NCBI GenBank assembly: GCA_052168315.1
Contig: JBQLZO010000028.1
Coordinates: 62,001-126,000, forward strand
Direction: 5' to 3'
DNA: 64,000 nt
Source of the DNA: JBQLZO01 sp052168315
GTDB lineage: Bacteria > Planctomycetota > Phycisphaerae > Phycisphaerales > UBA1924
The notes below the pieces were generated by a model that saw nothing but the letters and a program-made list of their open reading frames with translations, ran no database searches and had not been told where the DNA came from. Below are positions 27,185 through 35,382 of this stretch, in pieces. How positions within the stretch are numbered: position 1 is the first letter of the stretch; every line of letters begins with the position of its first letter. The translations under genes were made by a program, and so were the position numbers.

Positions 27185-27219
27185 GTGCGCCGCCGTCCTT
27201 TCACTACGCGTCCACCCTC

Positions 27220-27248
27220 AGTATATCGCGTGTCCGGGGCGATCGTCA
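27220..27248 (-). promoter_or_regulatory. Candidate promoter for the zinc-ribbon gene
   Basis: On the minus strand -10 TATACT (27225-27220) lies 17 bases from a weak -35, TGACGA (27248-27243). The predicted transcription start is about 27212, some 28 bases before the ATG, leaving room for the AAAGGA ribosome site. An AT-rich segment directly upstream strengthens the call. Confidence 0.45.
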
Positions 27249-27259
27249 GAATTTTGTTG

Positions 27260-27274
27260 AAATTGGGGCAATTT
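27260..27274. promoter_or_regulatory. AT-rich inverted repeat, possible operator or UP element
   Basis: AAATTG-GGG-CAATTT is a perfect inverted repeat with a 3-base spacer. It lies in a locally AT-rich island (about 27246-27290) that stands out in this GC-rich DNA. It is centred about 55 bases upstream of the predicted start of the zinc-ribbon gene, where an activator site or UP element would act. Confidence 0.4.
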
Positions 27275-27401
27275 GGCTTGACTCCGATGAGGCAATGTGC
27301 CATGCCCGGGTCCGCAATCGCGTCCCGGAACGATCCCCCATGCCCGGCGGTCCGATCCGCGGTGCCGGGATGCGCGGGCCAGGCCGACCGGGAGGGTGCG
27401 G

Positions 27402-28334
27402 TCACGGCGTCGCCGGGGGAATGCCGGGGGCGGCGGCCGCGAGCAGCCAGTAGGCGACCGGCGCGACCAGCAGGGGCGAATCGATCACATCCAGCACCCC
27501 GCCGAACCCCGGGAGCGCGCGGGAAGCGTCCTTGACCCCGGCATCGCGCTTCAGCAGGCTGGCGATCAGGTCGCCACCTTGACCGATCGCTCCGAACAGG
27601 GCCCCGAGCAGGGCTCCGTGCCACCAGGCGAGCCCTGGGGTCACGCCCGAGGCTCGCCCGAGCAGGGCGGCCAGCGCCCCCACGACGAGCGAGAGGAGCA
27701 GGCCGCCGTAGAAGCCTTCCCAGGTCTTGCCCGGGCTGAGCCACGCGATGAGCTTGGTGCGTCCGAGCCATCGTCCCACGAAGAACGCCCCGATGTCGTA
27801 CGACTTGGTGACCAGCAGGACGCCCAGGAGCATCCAGGCGGTGTGCTCGCGCCGGATCAGCAGTAAAAATCCGCCCATGAGCCCGAGGTAGACGAACGCG
27901 AAGAGCGTCACACTGGTGGCCGCGAGCACGCCCTCGGCGGACTTGTGCCGCGCGTAGTACGCAAGGGAGGCGCAGAGCACCACGGCCGCCGCGGTGGCGA
28001 CCACCGCCCCGCCCAGGCGGGCCGCCGCGTCCTCGTCCGGCACGGCCGGGAGCAGGTTGAGCACGCCCACGATCCAGCCCTGGCCCGCGATGGCGCCCGA
28101 CACCGCCAGCCCGAGCAGCACCGCCGCGGGCGTGAGCCAGGTCGAGGCGACGATCCGGCGCAGGCGGGTGATCGCGACGAGCTCACGGGCCGCGAGGATC
28201 CCGACGATCACGAACGCCGGCATCAGGAGCAGCCCGGGCATGAAGCCGCCCTCTTCGAGCGCCTGATCGCCCCACACCACGAGGAGCACCCCGAGGATCA
28301 GAAATGGTCCGAGGATGAGCCGGGTTCGCAGCAC
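27402..28334 (-). CDS. cdsA: Phosphatidate cytidylyltransferase
   Basis: Inner-membrane enzyme making CDP-diacylglycerol from phosphatidate and CTP, the branch point of phospholipid synthesis. It has 310 residues and about eight membrane segments. The CdsA signature region is at the end: WLSPGKTWEGFYGGL, QGGDLIASLLKRDAGVKDAS and LPGFGGVLDVIDS (family consensus S..KR..K....PGHGG.LDR.DS, here with V in place of R). The start is GTG at 28332-28334. It lies 42 bases downstream of rsmG on the same strand and probably shares its transcript. Confidence 0.93.
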   Translation of the reverse strand: MLRTRLILGPFLILGVLLVVWGDQALEEGGFMPGLLLMPAFVIVGILAARELVAITRLRRIVASTWLTPAAVLLGLAVSGAIAGQGWIVGVLNLLPAVPDEDAAARLGGAVVATAAAVVLCASLAYYARHKSAEGVLAATSVTLFAFVYLGLMGGFLLLIRREHTAWMLLGVLLVTKSYDIGAFFVGRWLGRTKLIAWLSPGKTWEGFYGGLLLSLVVGALAALLGRASGVTPGLAWWHGALLGALFGAIGQGGDLIASLLKRDAGVKDASRALPGFGGVLDVIDSPLLVAPVAYWLLAAAAPGIPPATP

Positions 28335-28376
28335 GGGAGCAGGGTAGCGGGGGGTGGCGTGGCGTTGTGGGATCGG

Positions 28377-29381
28377 TCAGCGTTCATCGACGCCGAGCGG
28401 GCGCCGGCGGGCCTCGCCGGGCTTGCGCGGGTAGAGAGCCGGGGTCTTCCGCATTTTCTCCAGGACGACGATCTTCCCGGTCGGCGTGTCGATGGTCGCG
28501 ATGTGGTGGGCGTGCAGGAGGTGCAGCGCCTGCTTGGCCTCGGCGAGTTCCTCGGAGGCCTTCTCGCCCTTGATCAGCGCCGCCCGCCCGGCGATGCGGA
28601 GCAGCGGGATGCACCATTCGGCGATGATCGCGATCCTCCCCACGGCCCGGGCGGTGACAAGGTCGTAGAACCCCCGGTGAAGCAGGCCGAGTTGGGTGGG
28701 CGCGGAGGGGGCCCCGCGCCGCTGGACCGGGCCCTGCCCCGGGACATGCGCGCCGACCTCTTCGGCCCGTGCGTTGATGACCCGCGCGTTGGTCAGGGCC
28801 AGCTCGCCGATGGCCGCTTCGAGGAACTCGGCCTTCTTCGCGGTCGACTCCACAAGGGTGAACTCGATGTCCGGTCGCGCGATCGCGAGCACGAGCCCGG
28901 GAGCGCCGCCGCCGGACCCGATGTCGCAGACCCGCCGGATCTCGGAGGGCGGGGGCTCATCGGGCGGCTCCGTGAGCGTCCCGGCCTCGCCCCCGTCGGA
29001 CGGCGTCTCACGCGGCGTCTCGTCGGCTTCGAGCAGCGGGAGGAGCGTCAGCGAATCGAGGATGTGCCGCCGCCATGCCTCGCCGGGTTCGGTGATCGCG
29101 GTCAGGTTGAGCAGCGCGTTGTTCGCCAGCAGCAGGGCGAGGTAGTGCCCGTAACGCTCGATCTCGCCCGGCTCGAAGTCGATCCCGTACGCCGCGGCCT
29201 GCTCCAGGAAATCGGCGGGAGGAGCGAGCCTCGGGACGGCCTTGGTGAACTCGATCTTCTGGCGCGGCGGGGGCGTCTGGCGCGCGCTCGACGAGGAGCG
29301 GTCTCCGCGCAGGTGGCGAGGCGTGTTCCGGGAGGGCTTGGGCAAGGGGGCGTGGCCTTTCGGGGCGTGGCGGCGGGACAC
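28377..29381 (-). CDS. rsmG: 16S rRNA (guanine527-N7)-methyltransferase RsmG
   Basis: Methylates G527 of 16S rRNA using SAM. The core begins about residue 50 with FLEQAAAYGIDF, then NLTAITEPGEAWRRHILDSL (typical NLT.I......HhlDSL), the SAM motif VCDIGSGGGAPGLVLA, FTLVESTAKKAEFL, and LVTARAVGRIAIIAEW (usual .aRA......l). A Pro/Glu-rich insertion of about 25 residues precedes the SAM motif. At about 334 residues it is longer than usual (210-240), mainly because of a basic, low-complexity N-terminus. The start is therefore uncertain: GTG 29379-29381 is listed, and TTG 29343-29345 is an alternative. It sits between rodA and cdsA. Confidence 0.88.
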   Translation of the reverse strand: MSRRHAPKGHAPLPKPSRNTPRHLRGDRSSSSARQTPPPRQKIEFTKAVPRLAPPADFLEQAAAYGIDFEPGEIERYGHYLALLLANNALLNLTAITEPGEAWRRHILDSLTLLPLLEADETPRETPSDGGEAGTLTEPPDEPPPSEIRRVCDIGSGGGAPGLVLAIARPDIEFTLVESTAKKAEFLEAAIGELALTNARVINARAEEVGAHVPGQGPVQRRGAPSAPTQLGLLHRGFYDLVTARAVGRIAIIAEWCIPLLRIAGRAALIKGEKASEELAEAKQALHLLHAHHIATIDTPTGKIVVLEKMRKTPALYPRKPGEARRRPLGVDER

Positions 29382-29455
29382 CGGGAGGCGCGAGGGTAGG
29401 TCTCGAATCCTGTCGTGGCGGGGGCGGCGATGGGGAGTGGGGGGGCGGGCGGATC

Positions 29456-30823
29456 TCACCGAGAGAATTCGAACGATTCCCGCCAGAAGTACTCCGGCCT
29501 GCGGAGCCCGACGCCGAGGATCAGCCCGACCATCGCCCACGCGATGAGCAGGCTCGAACCGCCGAAGCTCACCATCGGAAGCGTGATGCCGGTGATGGGA
29601 AGGACGCCGAGGGTCATCCCGATGTTGATCGATGCCTGGATCACGATGGTGCCGCCGAGCCCCACGCACACGAGGCGCCCGAACGGGTCCTTGCTCAGCG
29701 CGGCGGTCCACAGCGCCCCGAGGAGCCAGACCGCGTACAGCCCGATGACGGTGAGCCCGCCAAAGAACCCCCACCGGTTGAGGATGACCGGAAAGATCAT
29801 GTCGTTGTGCTTCTCGGGCAGCGGGTTGAAGGTGATCAGCGCATCGGTCCGTTCGGCATCATGCCCCGAGAGCCCGCCGGCGCCCGCGATCTTGACGGCC
29901 TGTCGTCCCTGGAACGCGCGATCGTCGAGGAAGCGGGTGTCGCCCGCGTACAGGTCCATCACCGCGAGGATCCGGTTGACCTGGTGCGGGCGAAGGAGCG
30001 GATAGGCATCACGCTCCGCCGCGACGAGCGAGATGACCACGATCGCCGCGGCGAACCCCGCCCCGGCGAGCCCGGTCGCGATCAGGTGCCACAGGCGTGC
30101 GCCGGCCGCGATGAGCATCACCACGAGCACCGGGATGAACAGCAGCGAGGTGCCCAGGTCCGGCTCGACGAGGATCAGCGCCATCGGGACGAACGCCATC
30201 GCGGCCGGCGGGATCAGCCCGAGCAGCGTCCGGTGGTTGGAGCGCAGCCGGAGGTACGACGCCAGCGCGAGCACATACGCGACCTTGGCGAGCTCGCTCG
30301 GCTGGAAGTCGGCCACGCCGAGCGAGATCCACCGGCGGGCGCCCTTGCGCGGCTTGACGATCTCCTCCGGCACGAACGGGATCAGCACGAAGACCAGCAG
30401 CGCGATGGTGCCCAGCCCGATGACCCAGGTGAGCCGCTGGATCCGCCGCGGGTGCGGGATCACGGCGATCCCCGCGGCGATCAGCCCGACGATGAGGTAG
30501 GCCAGTTGCCGGAGCGCGAGCGGCGAGAGCCCGAACCGGGCGCCCGGCTCCTCCGCGCCGCCCGTCGCCAGGCTGATCGTCGAGATGCCGATGGCGGTCA
30601 GCGCCCCCGCGGCGACCACCGACAGCCACGCCGGATTGAGCCACGCGATGGGAGACTTCGTTCTGGCCTTGGCCCGCTCATCGAGCGCCCGGGAACGCGC
30701 GCCGGGCGTCGCCGGTGCGGGGTCCTCGGATGTCGTGCGAGGGGGTGTGGAAGGGGCCTGCCGCAGCGCAGCGCGTGCGGCCCGGTCCGGTGCGCCCGGG
30801 TGCCCGGTGGTCGCGGGGCTCAC
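29456..30823 (-). CDS. rodA: SEDS peptidoglycan polymerase RodA
   Basis: Polytopic glycosyltransferase that polymerises peptidoglycan during elongation, partnered with PBP2. It has 455 residues and about ten membrane segments after a Pro/Ala-rich cytoplasmic start. SEDS landmarks are KGARRWISLGVADFQPSELAK, ALILVEPDLGTSLLF, NPLPEKHNDMIFPVI and, near the end, GITLPMVSFGGSSLL. The GTG start (30823-30821) overlaps the PBP2 stop codon by four bases (GTGA). This coupling with mrdA is the main reason to call it RodA and not FtsW. Downstream come rsmG and cdsA. Confidence 0.93.
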   Translation of the reverse strand: MSPATTGHPGAPDRAARAALRQAPSTPPRTTSEDPAPATPGARSRALDERAKARTKSPIAWLNPAWLSVVAAGALTAIGISTISLATGGAEEPGARFGLSPLALRQLAYLIVGLIAAGIAVIPHPRRIQRLTWVIGLGTIALLVFVLIPFVPEEIVKPRKGARRWISLGVADFQPSELAKVAYVLALASYLRLRSNHRTLLGLIPPAAMAFVPMALILVEPDLGTSLLFIPVLVVMLIAAGARLWHLIATGLAGAGFAAAIVVISLVAAERDAYPLLRPHQVNRILAVMDLYAGDTRFLDDRAFQGRQAVKIAGAGGLSGHDAERTDALITFNPLPEKHNDMIFPVILNRWGFFGGLTVIGLYAVWLLGALWTAALSKDPFGRLVCVGLGGTIVIQASINIGMTLGVLPITGITLPMVSFGGSSLLIAWAMVGLILGVGLRRPEYFWRESFEFSR

Positions 30824-33048
30824 AGGTAGCCCTCCGCGCGGAGGGCCCTGAGGATCTGATTGGCCACGGGGCCCGCGACGCGCCCGCCCGATCCGCCGTA
30901 CTCGATCACGACCGAGATCGCGTACCGCGGACGATCGGCGCCCTCGGGCGTGGCGAGGATGACGAACCACGAATGGTCGCCGTCCCGGAGCGTGGTGCGT
31001 TGCCCGCTCTCATCGGTGCCGACGATCGGCGATGCCTGGGCGGTGCCGGTCTTGCCGGCGACGCCGACACCGTCCATCTGGATGATCGGCGCCGATGATC
31101 CATCGGGGAAGCGGAGCAACGACCCGGTGCCACGGTGCTCGGCGAGCAGCGACTGGCGGAGCCCCTCGATCCCGCGGCGCACGCTCTCGCGGTCGAGCCG
31201 GAGGTCCTCCGCGACCACGGGTGAGTCCGTCGTCAGGCGCGGCGCGATGTGCACGCCATCGCGCCCCAGCGTGGCGTAGATGTCGGCCGCGATGAGCGGG
31301 GTGATCGAGACCGGTCCCTGCCCGATCCCCGTGAAGATCGCCTCGGAGGGCTCGAGGGTTCCCGAGCCGGAGCGTCCGATCCAGCCGTCGAACGCATCGG
31401 CCAGTGGCAGGTCCTGGTCCTGAGCGACGCCGAATCGCCCGAGCCATCGTTCCATGCGCCGCGGGCCGAGGCGTTCGCCGAGCGTGTAGAAGTAGATGTT
31501 GCACGACCACGCCATGGCCTCTTCGGGCGTGAGCCCGTCGGGATGCTCGCCGACATGCACGACGCCGGGGTTCTGCTTGTAGATCCAGCAGCGGTAGACA
31601 TCCGTCCGGTTCGGCAGGTAGTGCCCGGTGCAGGCGATGTGGTTGGAGCACCGGTGCACGCCGTCGGTCACGGCGGCCGCGAAGACGAGTGGCTTCAGGA
31701 TCGAGCCGGGCTGGTAGGGCTTGGCGATCGCCCGGTTAGCCCACGGCGCATCGACCTGGTTGTTGTAGATCCAGTCCACGCCCTCCGGGGTGTCGAGCAT
31801 GTCGCGTGTGAAGGTGGGCGAGGAGACGAGCGCCAGCACCTCCGCCGAGTCGATGTCGATGACGGCCACGCCCGCGTTCAGCGCTGTGCCGATCGGCATG
31901 CTCAGCCCCTGCGACCCCGCGTGCCAGCCCTGCACCGAGGTGAGCCCCAGCGCCGGATCCAGCAGCGCCTGTATGCGCGCCTGCAGCATGATGTCGATGG
32001 TGAGCTGGACATCATCGCCCGGCACCGGCGGCTCTTCGGTGGTCTGCCCGGTGTCCTTGCGGTACACGCGGCGCCCGCGCTGCCCGCGCAGGGTGTCCTC
32101 GAGGGAGGCCTCGATCCCGGCGGCGCCGTACTGGTCCCCGACGAGATACCCGGCGAGGTCGATCACCTTCGCGGTGCCCGGGTGCACCGCCGGGCGAGCC
32201 TCGATCTGTTCGCGCTGCACCTCGCGCATCCAGCCCAGCAGATGCGTCGCCACGCCGGGTACGGTCATGCTGACCGAAGAGTCGCCGTGCTCGGTGCGGA
32301 GGGGGGCGGGGAAGGAGGACCGGTCGATGTCGACGGTGACGGTCTCGTGCGGATAGTCGCGGTGGGCGTGCGGGCGGACCTCCATGCCCGGGAACTCCAG
32401 CGCGAGGCGCCGGAGCGCGAACGCGCGGCGCTCATCAATGTTGTCGGCGATCAGATGGGCATCGACCTGCTCGCGGATGCGGCGGTCCACATCGTCGATC
32501 GTCGGCGCCGATCCCCGCCGCCCGGTCTCTTCCCACGCGACGCGGAGTTCCTCGAGCCACCGGTTCTTCATGTGCCCGGCCAGCGCGTCCACGCGGGCGC
32601 GGATCGCCTCGCATCGCTCTTCGAGCGTCTCGTGCGAGATCTCCAGCGTCTCGCCGATCGCGGCCCACATGGCCTCGACCCGGGCGTCGGTGTCGGCCAG
32701 GTGCTCACGGATCAGGGCATCGCGCTGCGATTTGCCCAGGGTGGCCCAGCGATCCCCGGCCGACCAGCGGGCCCGGCGCTCGCCCTCGGCGACCGCCCAC
32801 TGACCCGAGATCACCGGGTACCCGACCAGCAGGTCGAAGGATGGGGCGTCGATCGCGAGCACGCGCCCGTGCCGGTCGAGGATGCGCCCGCGCGTGGTGG
32901 GGATCCACTCACGCCCCTCGAGGGCCGCTTCGGACTCGGCCAGCCAGCGGTCGCCCTGCACGATCGTGACGCGCGCGGCCTGGGCGGCCAGCCCGGCCAG
33001 GACCAGCGCCATCAGCACCAGCAGCAACACCAAACGACGAACGAACAA
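30820..33048 (-). CDS. mrdA: Penicillin-binding protein 2 (class B, MrdA)
   Basis: Periplasmic transpeptidase cross-linking peptidoglycan in the elongasome; 742 residues. It has one N-terminal membrane anchor (RRLVLLLVLMALVLAGLAAQAA), then a pedestal with TTRGRILDRHGRVLA, and a transpeptidase domain with all three motifs: SxxK as SILK (S449/K452), SCN (S515-N517) and KTG in VAGKTGTAQ (K666). The likely start is TTG 33046-33048; GGAAGGGA lies about ten bases upstream and no better start exists before the anchor. It couples to rodA. It is preceded by folE2, not by the mreBCD genes often found there. Confidence 0.94.
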   Translation of the reverse strand: MFVRRLVLLLVLMALVLAGLAAQAARVTIVQGDRWLAESEAALEGREWIPTTRGRILDRHGRVLAIDAPSFDLLVGYPVISGQWAVAEGERRARWSAGDRWATLGKSQRDALIREHLADTDARVEAMWAAIGETLEISHETLEERCEAIRARVDALAGHMKNRWLEELRVAWEETGRRGSAPTIDDVDRRIREQVDAHLIADNIDERRAFALRRLALEFPGMEVRPHAHRDYPHETVTVDIDRSSFPAPLRTEHGDSSVSMTVPGVATHLLGWMREVQREQIEARPAVHPGTAKVIDLAGYLVGDQYGAAGIEASLEDTLRGQRGRRVYRKDTGQTTEEPPVPGDDVQLTIDIMLQARIQALLDPALGLTSVQGWHAGSQGLSMPIGTALNAGVAVIDIDSAEVLALVSSPTFTRDMLDTPEGVDWIYNNQVDAPWANRAIAKPYQPGSILKPLVFAAAVTDGVHRCSNHIACTGHYLPNRTDVYRCWIYKQNPGVVHVGEHPDGLTPEEAMAWSCNIYFYTLGERLGPRRMERWLGRFGVAQDQDLPLADAFDGWIGRSGSGTLEPSEAIFTGIGQGPVSITPLIAADIYATLGRDGVHIAPRLTTDSPVVAEDLRLDRESVRRGIEGLRQSLLAEHRGTGSLLRFPDGSSAPIIQMDGVGVAGKTGTAQASPIVGTDESGQRTTLRDGDHSWFVILATPEGADRPRYAISVVIEYGGSGGRVAGPVANQILRALRAEGYL

Positions 33049-33211
33049 CCCAGGAGTCCCTTCCTGATCGCGCTCGGAGGTCGATCACCCGGAATCGTAT
33101 CGGGGTGCCGCCGCCCAGCAGGGTTGATCGGCCATCGGCGGGGAATCGGGCCGCAATCTCGCGTCGCTCGCCCGCGAGCCGGCGGACAGCAGGGGAGACT
33201 CGACGGGTCGC

Positions 33212-34027
33212 TCACCCAGCGGTCTTGTCCCGCGTGATCTGCGCGTAGGCGTTGTGGTTGTGGATCGACTCGAAGTTCTCGCTGGTGATGCGGTACCAGG
33301 TGATCCGGTCGTCGGCGTTCAGCGTGATGGCCAGGTCGCGGACGATGTCCTCGACGAACTTGGGATTGTCGTAAGCGGCCTCGGTGACGAACTTCTCGTC
33401 GGGGCGCTTCAGCACCGGGTACACCGGGCACGAAGCCGCGTCTTCCAGGTGCTTCACGAGGTCCTCGATCCAGAGCGCACCCTTGAAGCGCACCGCGGCC
33501 TCGATCTCGCAGCGCTGGTTGTGGGCGCCGTACTCCGAGATCTCCTTCGAGCACGGGCACAGGCTCGCGGCGGGGGCCTTGACAACCATCACGAAGTCGT
33601 CGTGATGGTTGGAAACGGCCTGGAAAGTCACCTTGTAGTCCATCAACCCCGGGGACTTGGTGACCGGGGCCTGCTTCTCGATGAAGTAGGTGAAGGCGAT
33701 CTCGAGGTGCGCATCCTCGGCGTTGAGGCGCTCGCGGATCGCCGAGGCGACGACCGGGATCTGCGCGGGCGTGAGCGGGCGGGCGTGCTCATTGAGCACT
33801 TGGAGGAAGCGAGACATGTGCGTGCCCTTCTGGTGGTGGGGCAGCGACACATACATGTTGATCTCCGCGACGGTGGTCTGCTCGCCGCCGTCGGGGGTCT
33901 TGAGCGTCAGTGGGTAGGTGACATTCTTCACCCCGACCTTGTCGATCGCGATCCGGCGTGGATCGGCGGTGGCCTGGACATCGGGGATCGAGTGGGAACT
34001 CTGGCTCTGCATCGAGTTGACCGCCAT
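33212..34027 (-). CDS. folE2: GTP cyclohydrolase FolE2 (type IB)
   Basis: Converts GTP to dihydroneopterin triphosphate, the first step of folate synthesis, using the alternative metal-independent-of-zinc COG1469 enzyme. It has 271 residues. Landmarks are VGVKNVTYPL, QKGTHMSRF and SLCPCSKEISEYGAHNQRC, which holds the conserved Cys/His cluster (C157, C159, H169, C173). The ATG at 34025-34027 is the best start; the frame extends far upstream into the next gene without coding character. It sits 163 bases before mrdA and 202 bases after the membrane-protein gene. No other folate gene is in the window. Confidence 0.94.
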   Translation of the reverse strand: MAVNSMQSQSSHSIPDVQATADPRRIAIDKVGVKNVTYPLTLKTPDGGEQTTVAEINMYVSLPHHQKGTHMSRFLQVLNEHARPLTPAQIPVVASAIRERLNAEDAHLEIAFTYFIEKQAPVTKSPGLMDYKVTFQAVSNHHDDFVMVVKAPAASLCPCSKEISEYGAHNQRCEIEAAVRFKGALWIEDLVKHLEDAASCPVYPVLKRPDEKFVTEAAYDNPKFVEDIVRDLAITLNADDRITWYRITSENFESIHNHNAYAQITRDKTAG

Positions 34028-34229
34028 TCGCTGGGGCTTCCTGCTGGGGGGGACTCGCCCCGGCGCTGCTGGACGGATCGTAGGAGCCCGATGCCCCGCG
34101 ATCGGCCCCGATTCGGGGCATCTCCAGGTGTCGATTTGTCGCATGTGGTGTGCGCGATGCTCCGATCGAGCGCCGGAGTTCCCCGATCCCGGCACGGGTC
34201 TTGCCCGAGCGGGGCACTGGGGCGCCGCG

Positions 34230-35174
34230 TCAGACAGATCGATCGGCGTTCCCGCCGGCGCCGGGTGCGGCGCGCTTGATCCGGACTCCCGATGCGCTGG
34301 CCTTCGCGTCACTCTGCGCGCCAGACGCGGGGTGCTGCTGGCGGGTCGCCAGGTCCTCGGCCCAGGTGATCCCGAGCGGAATCCCCACGAGCATCCCGGC
34401 GATGCCCGCCCACGCCCCGATCCATGCCAGCCCCGGGAGCGTGCCGCCCAGAGCCATCTCGACGCTTCGATCGCCCGTACCGCCCGTGGCCAGGCCCCAG
34501 ATTCTCGTGGTGATCGCGACCAGCGCAGCGCCGAGCAGGATCGGGGCAAGCGAGACGGGATGCGCAATGATCCGCGCGAGCACGCCCCCGGCGAGCCCCG
34601 CAGCGCACGCGGCCGCGAAGACCTGCCCGTCCATCGGCGAGCGTGCGAGCAGCGATCCCGCCAACGAGCCCGCGATGACGAACGCGGCGAGCGGCGCCAG
34701 CGCCTTGCCGGTCGCGAGTTCCCCGAGCATGGATCGGGTGGACTCGGTGATGTCGTGGGTGCGATGGCGGACGGGGCGCGAGAGCCGCAGTGCCGCAACG
34801 ACGCCGGCGAGCGTCAGCACCGTGACGAACACGGTGTCCAGCAGGAGCGTGAACATCACGCCGCCATCGCGGGTTCTGCGGAGCAGATCATCGACATTGG
34901 GCGTGGCCCATGCGGCCCACGCGAGCGTGAGCCCGGCGGCGGCCATCGCGTGGCGTGGCCCGCGCAGCCAGGCACCCAGCCCGCACGCGATCGTGGCCAG
35001 AACGATGATGCCCAGCGCTTTGAGGATGTCCCCGGCGCCGCCCGGGGCATCAAAGATGAGCCCGCCCGCGCCGCCGTCGCCGAGCCTGATGCCGGCGGCG
35101 AGCCGCCCGGCGATCGGGCCCAGCACGAGCATGACGATCGCGAACAGCACGCCCTGTCGAACGGTGTTGAGCAT
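34230..35174 (-). CDS. Polytopic membrane protein of unknown function
   Basis: Not recognised. 314 residues with about seven hydrophobic segments (for example GVLFAIVMLVLGPIAGRLA at the N-terminus, then ILKALGIIVLATIACGLGAW and LLLDTVFVTVLTLAGVVAAL). The C-terminal 35 residues are polar. Hydrophobic stretches are Ala/Gly-rich. ATG 35172-35174 starts at the first membrane segment. It lies upstream of folE2 on the same strand and divergent from hutH. No catalytic motif is visible, and a transport or envelope role is only a guess. Confidence 0.7.
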   Translation of the reverse strand: MLNTVRQGVLFAIVMLVLGPIAGRLAAGIRLGDGGAGGLIFDAPGGAGDILKALGIIVLATIACGLGAWLRGPRHAMAAAGLTLAWAAWATPNVDDLLRRTRDGGVMFTLLLDTVFVTVLTLAGVVAALRLSRPVRHRTHDITESTRSMLGELATGKALAPLAAFVIAGSLAGSLLARSPMDGQVFAAACAAGLAGGVLARIIAHPVSLAPILLGAALVAITTRIWGLATGGTGDRSVEMALGGTLPGLAWIGAWAGIAGMLVGIPLGITWAEDLATRQQHPASGAQSDAKASASGVRIKRAAPGAGGNADRSV

Positions 35175-35382
35175 CGAGTGGCGCCTCCGAGCGTCGTGGC
35201 GGGCGTTCCCGCACCGAATCCGGAAGAGCCTAGCGGCGGGCGGGCGGGCGCGGCGGACGCATCCGGATTGGCGGCTGCGAATTGCCCTATTCTGAGCCCG
35301 AAGGAGCATGAGTACGCGAGGAGCGGGACCGGGCTCGATCGTTCGTCGGTGCCCCCCCCGAATGTGCCACTCTCGGACCGCC

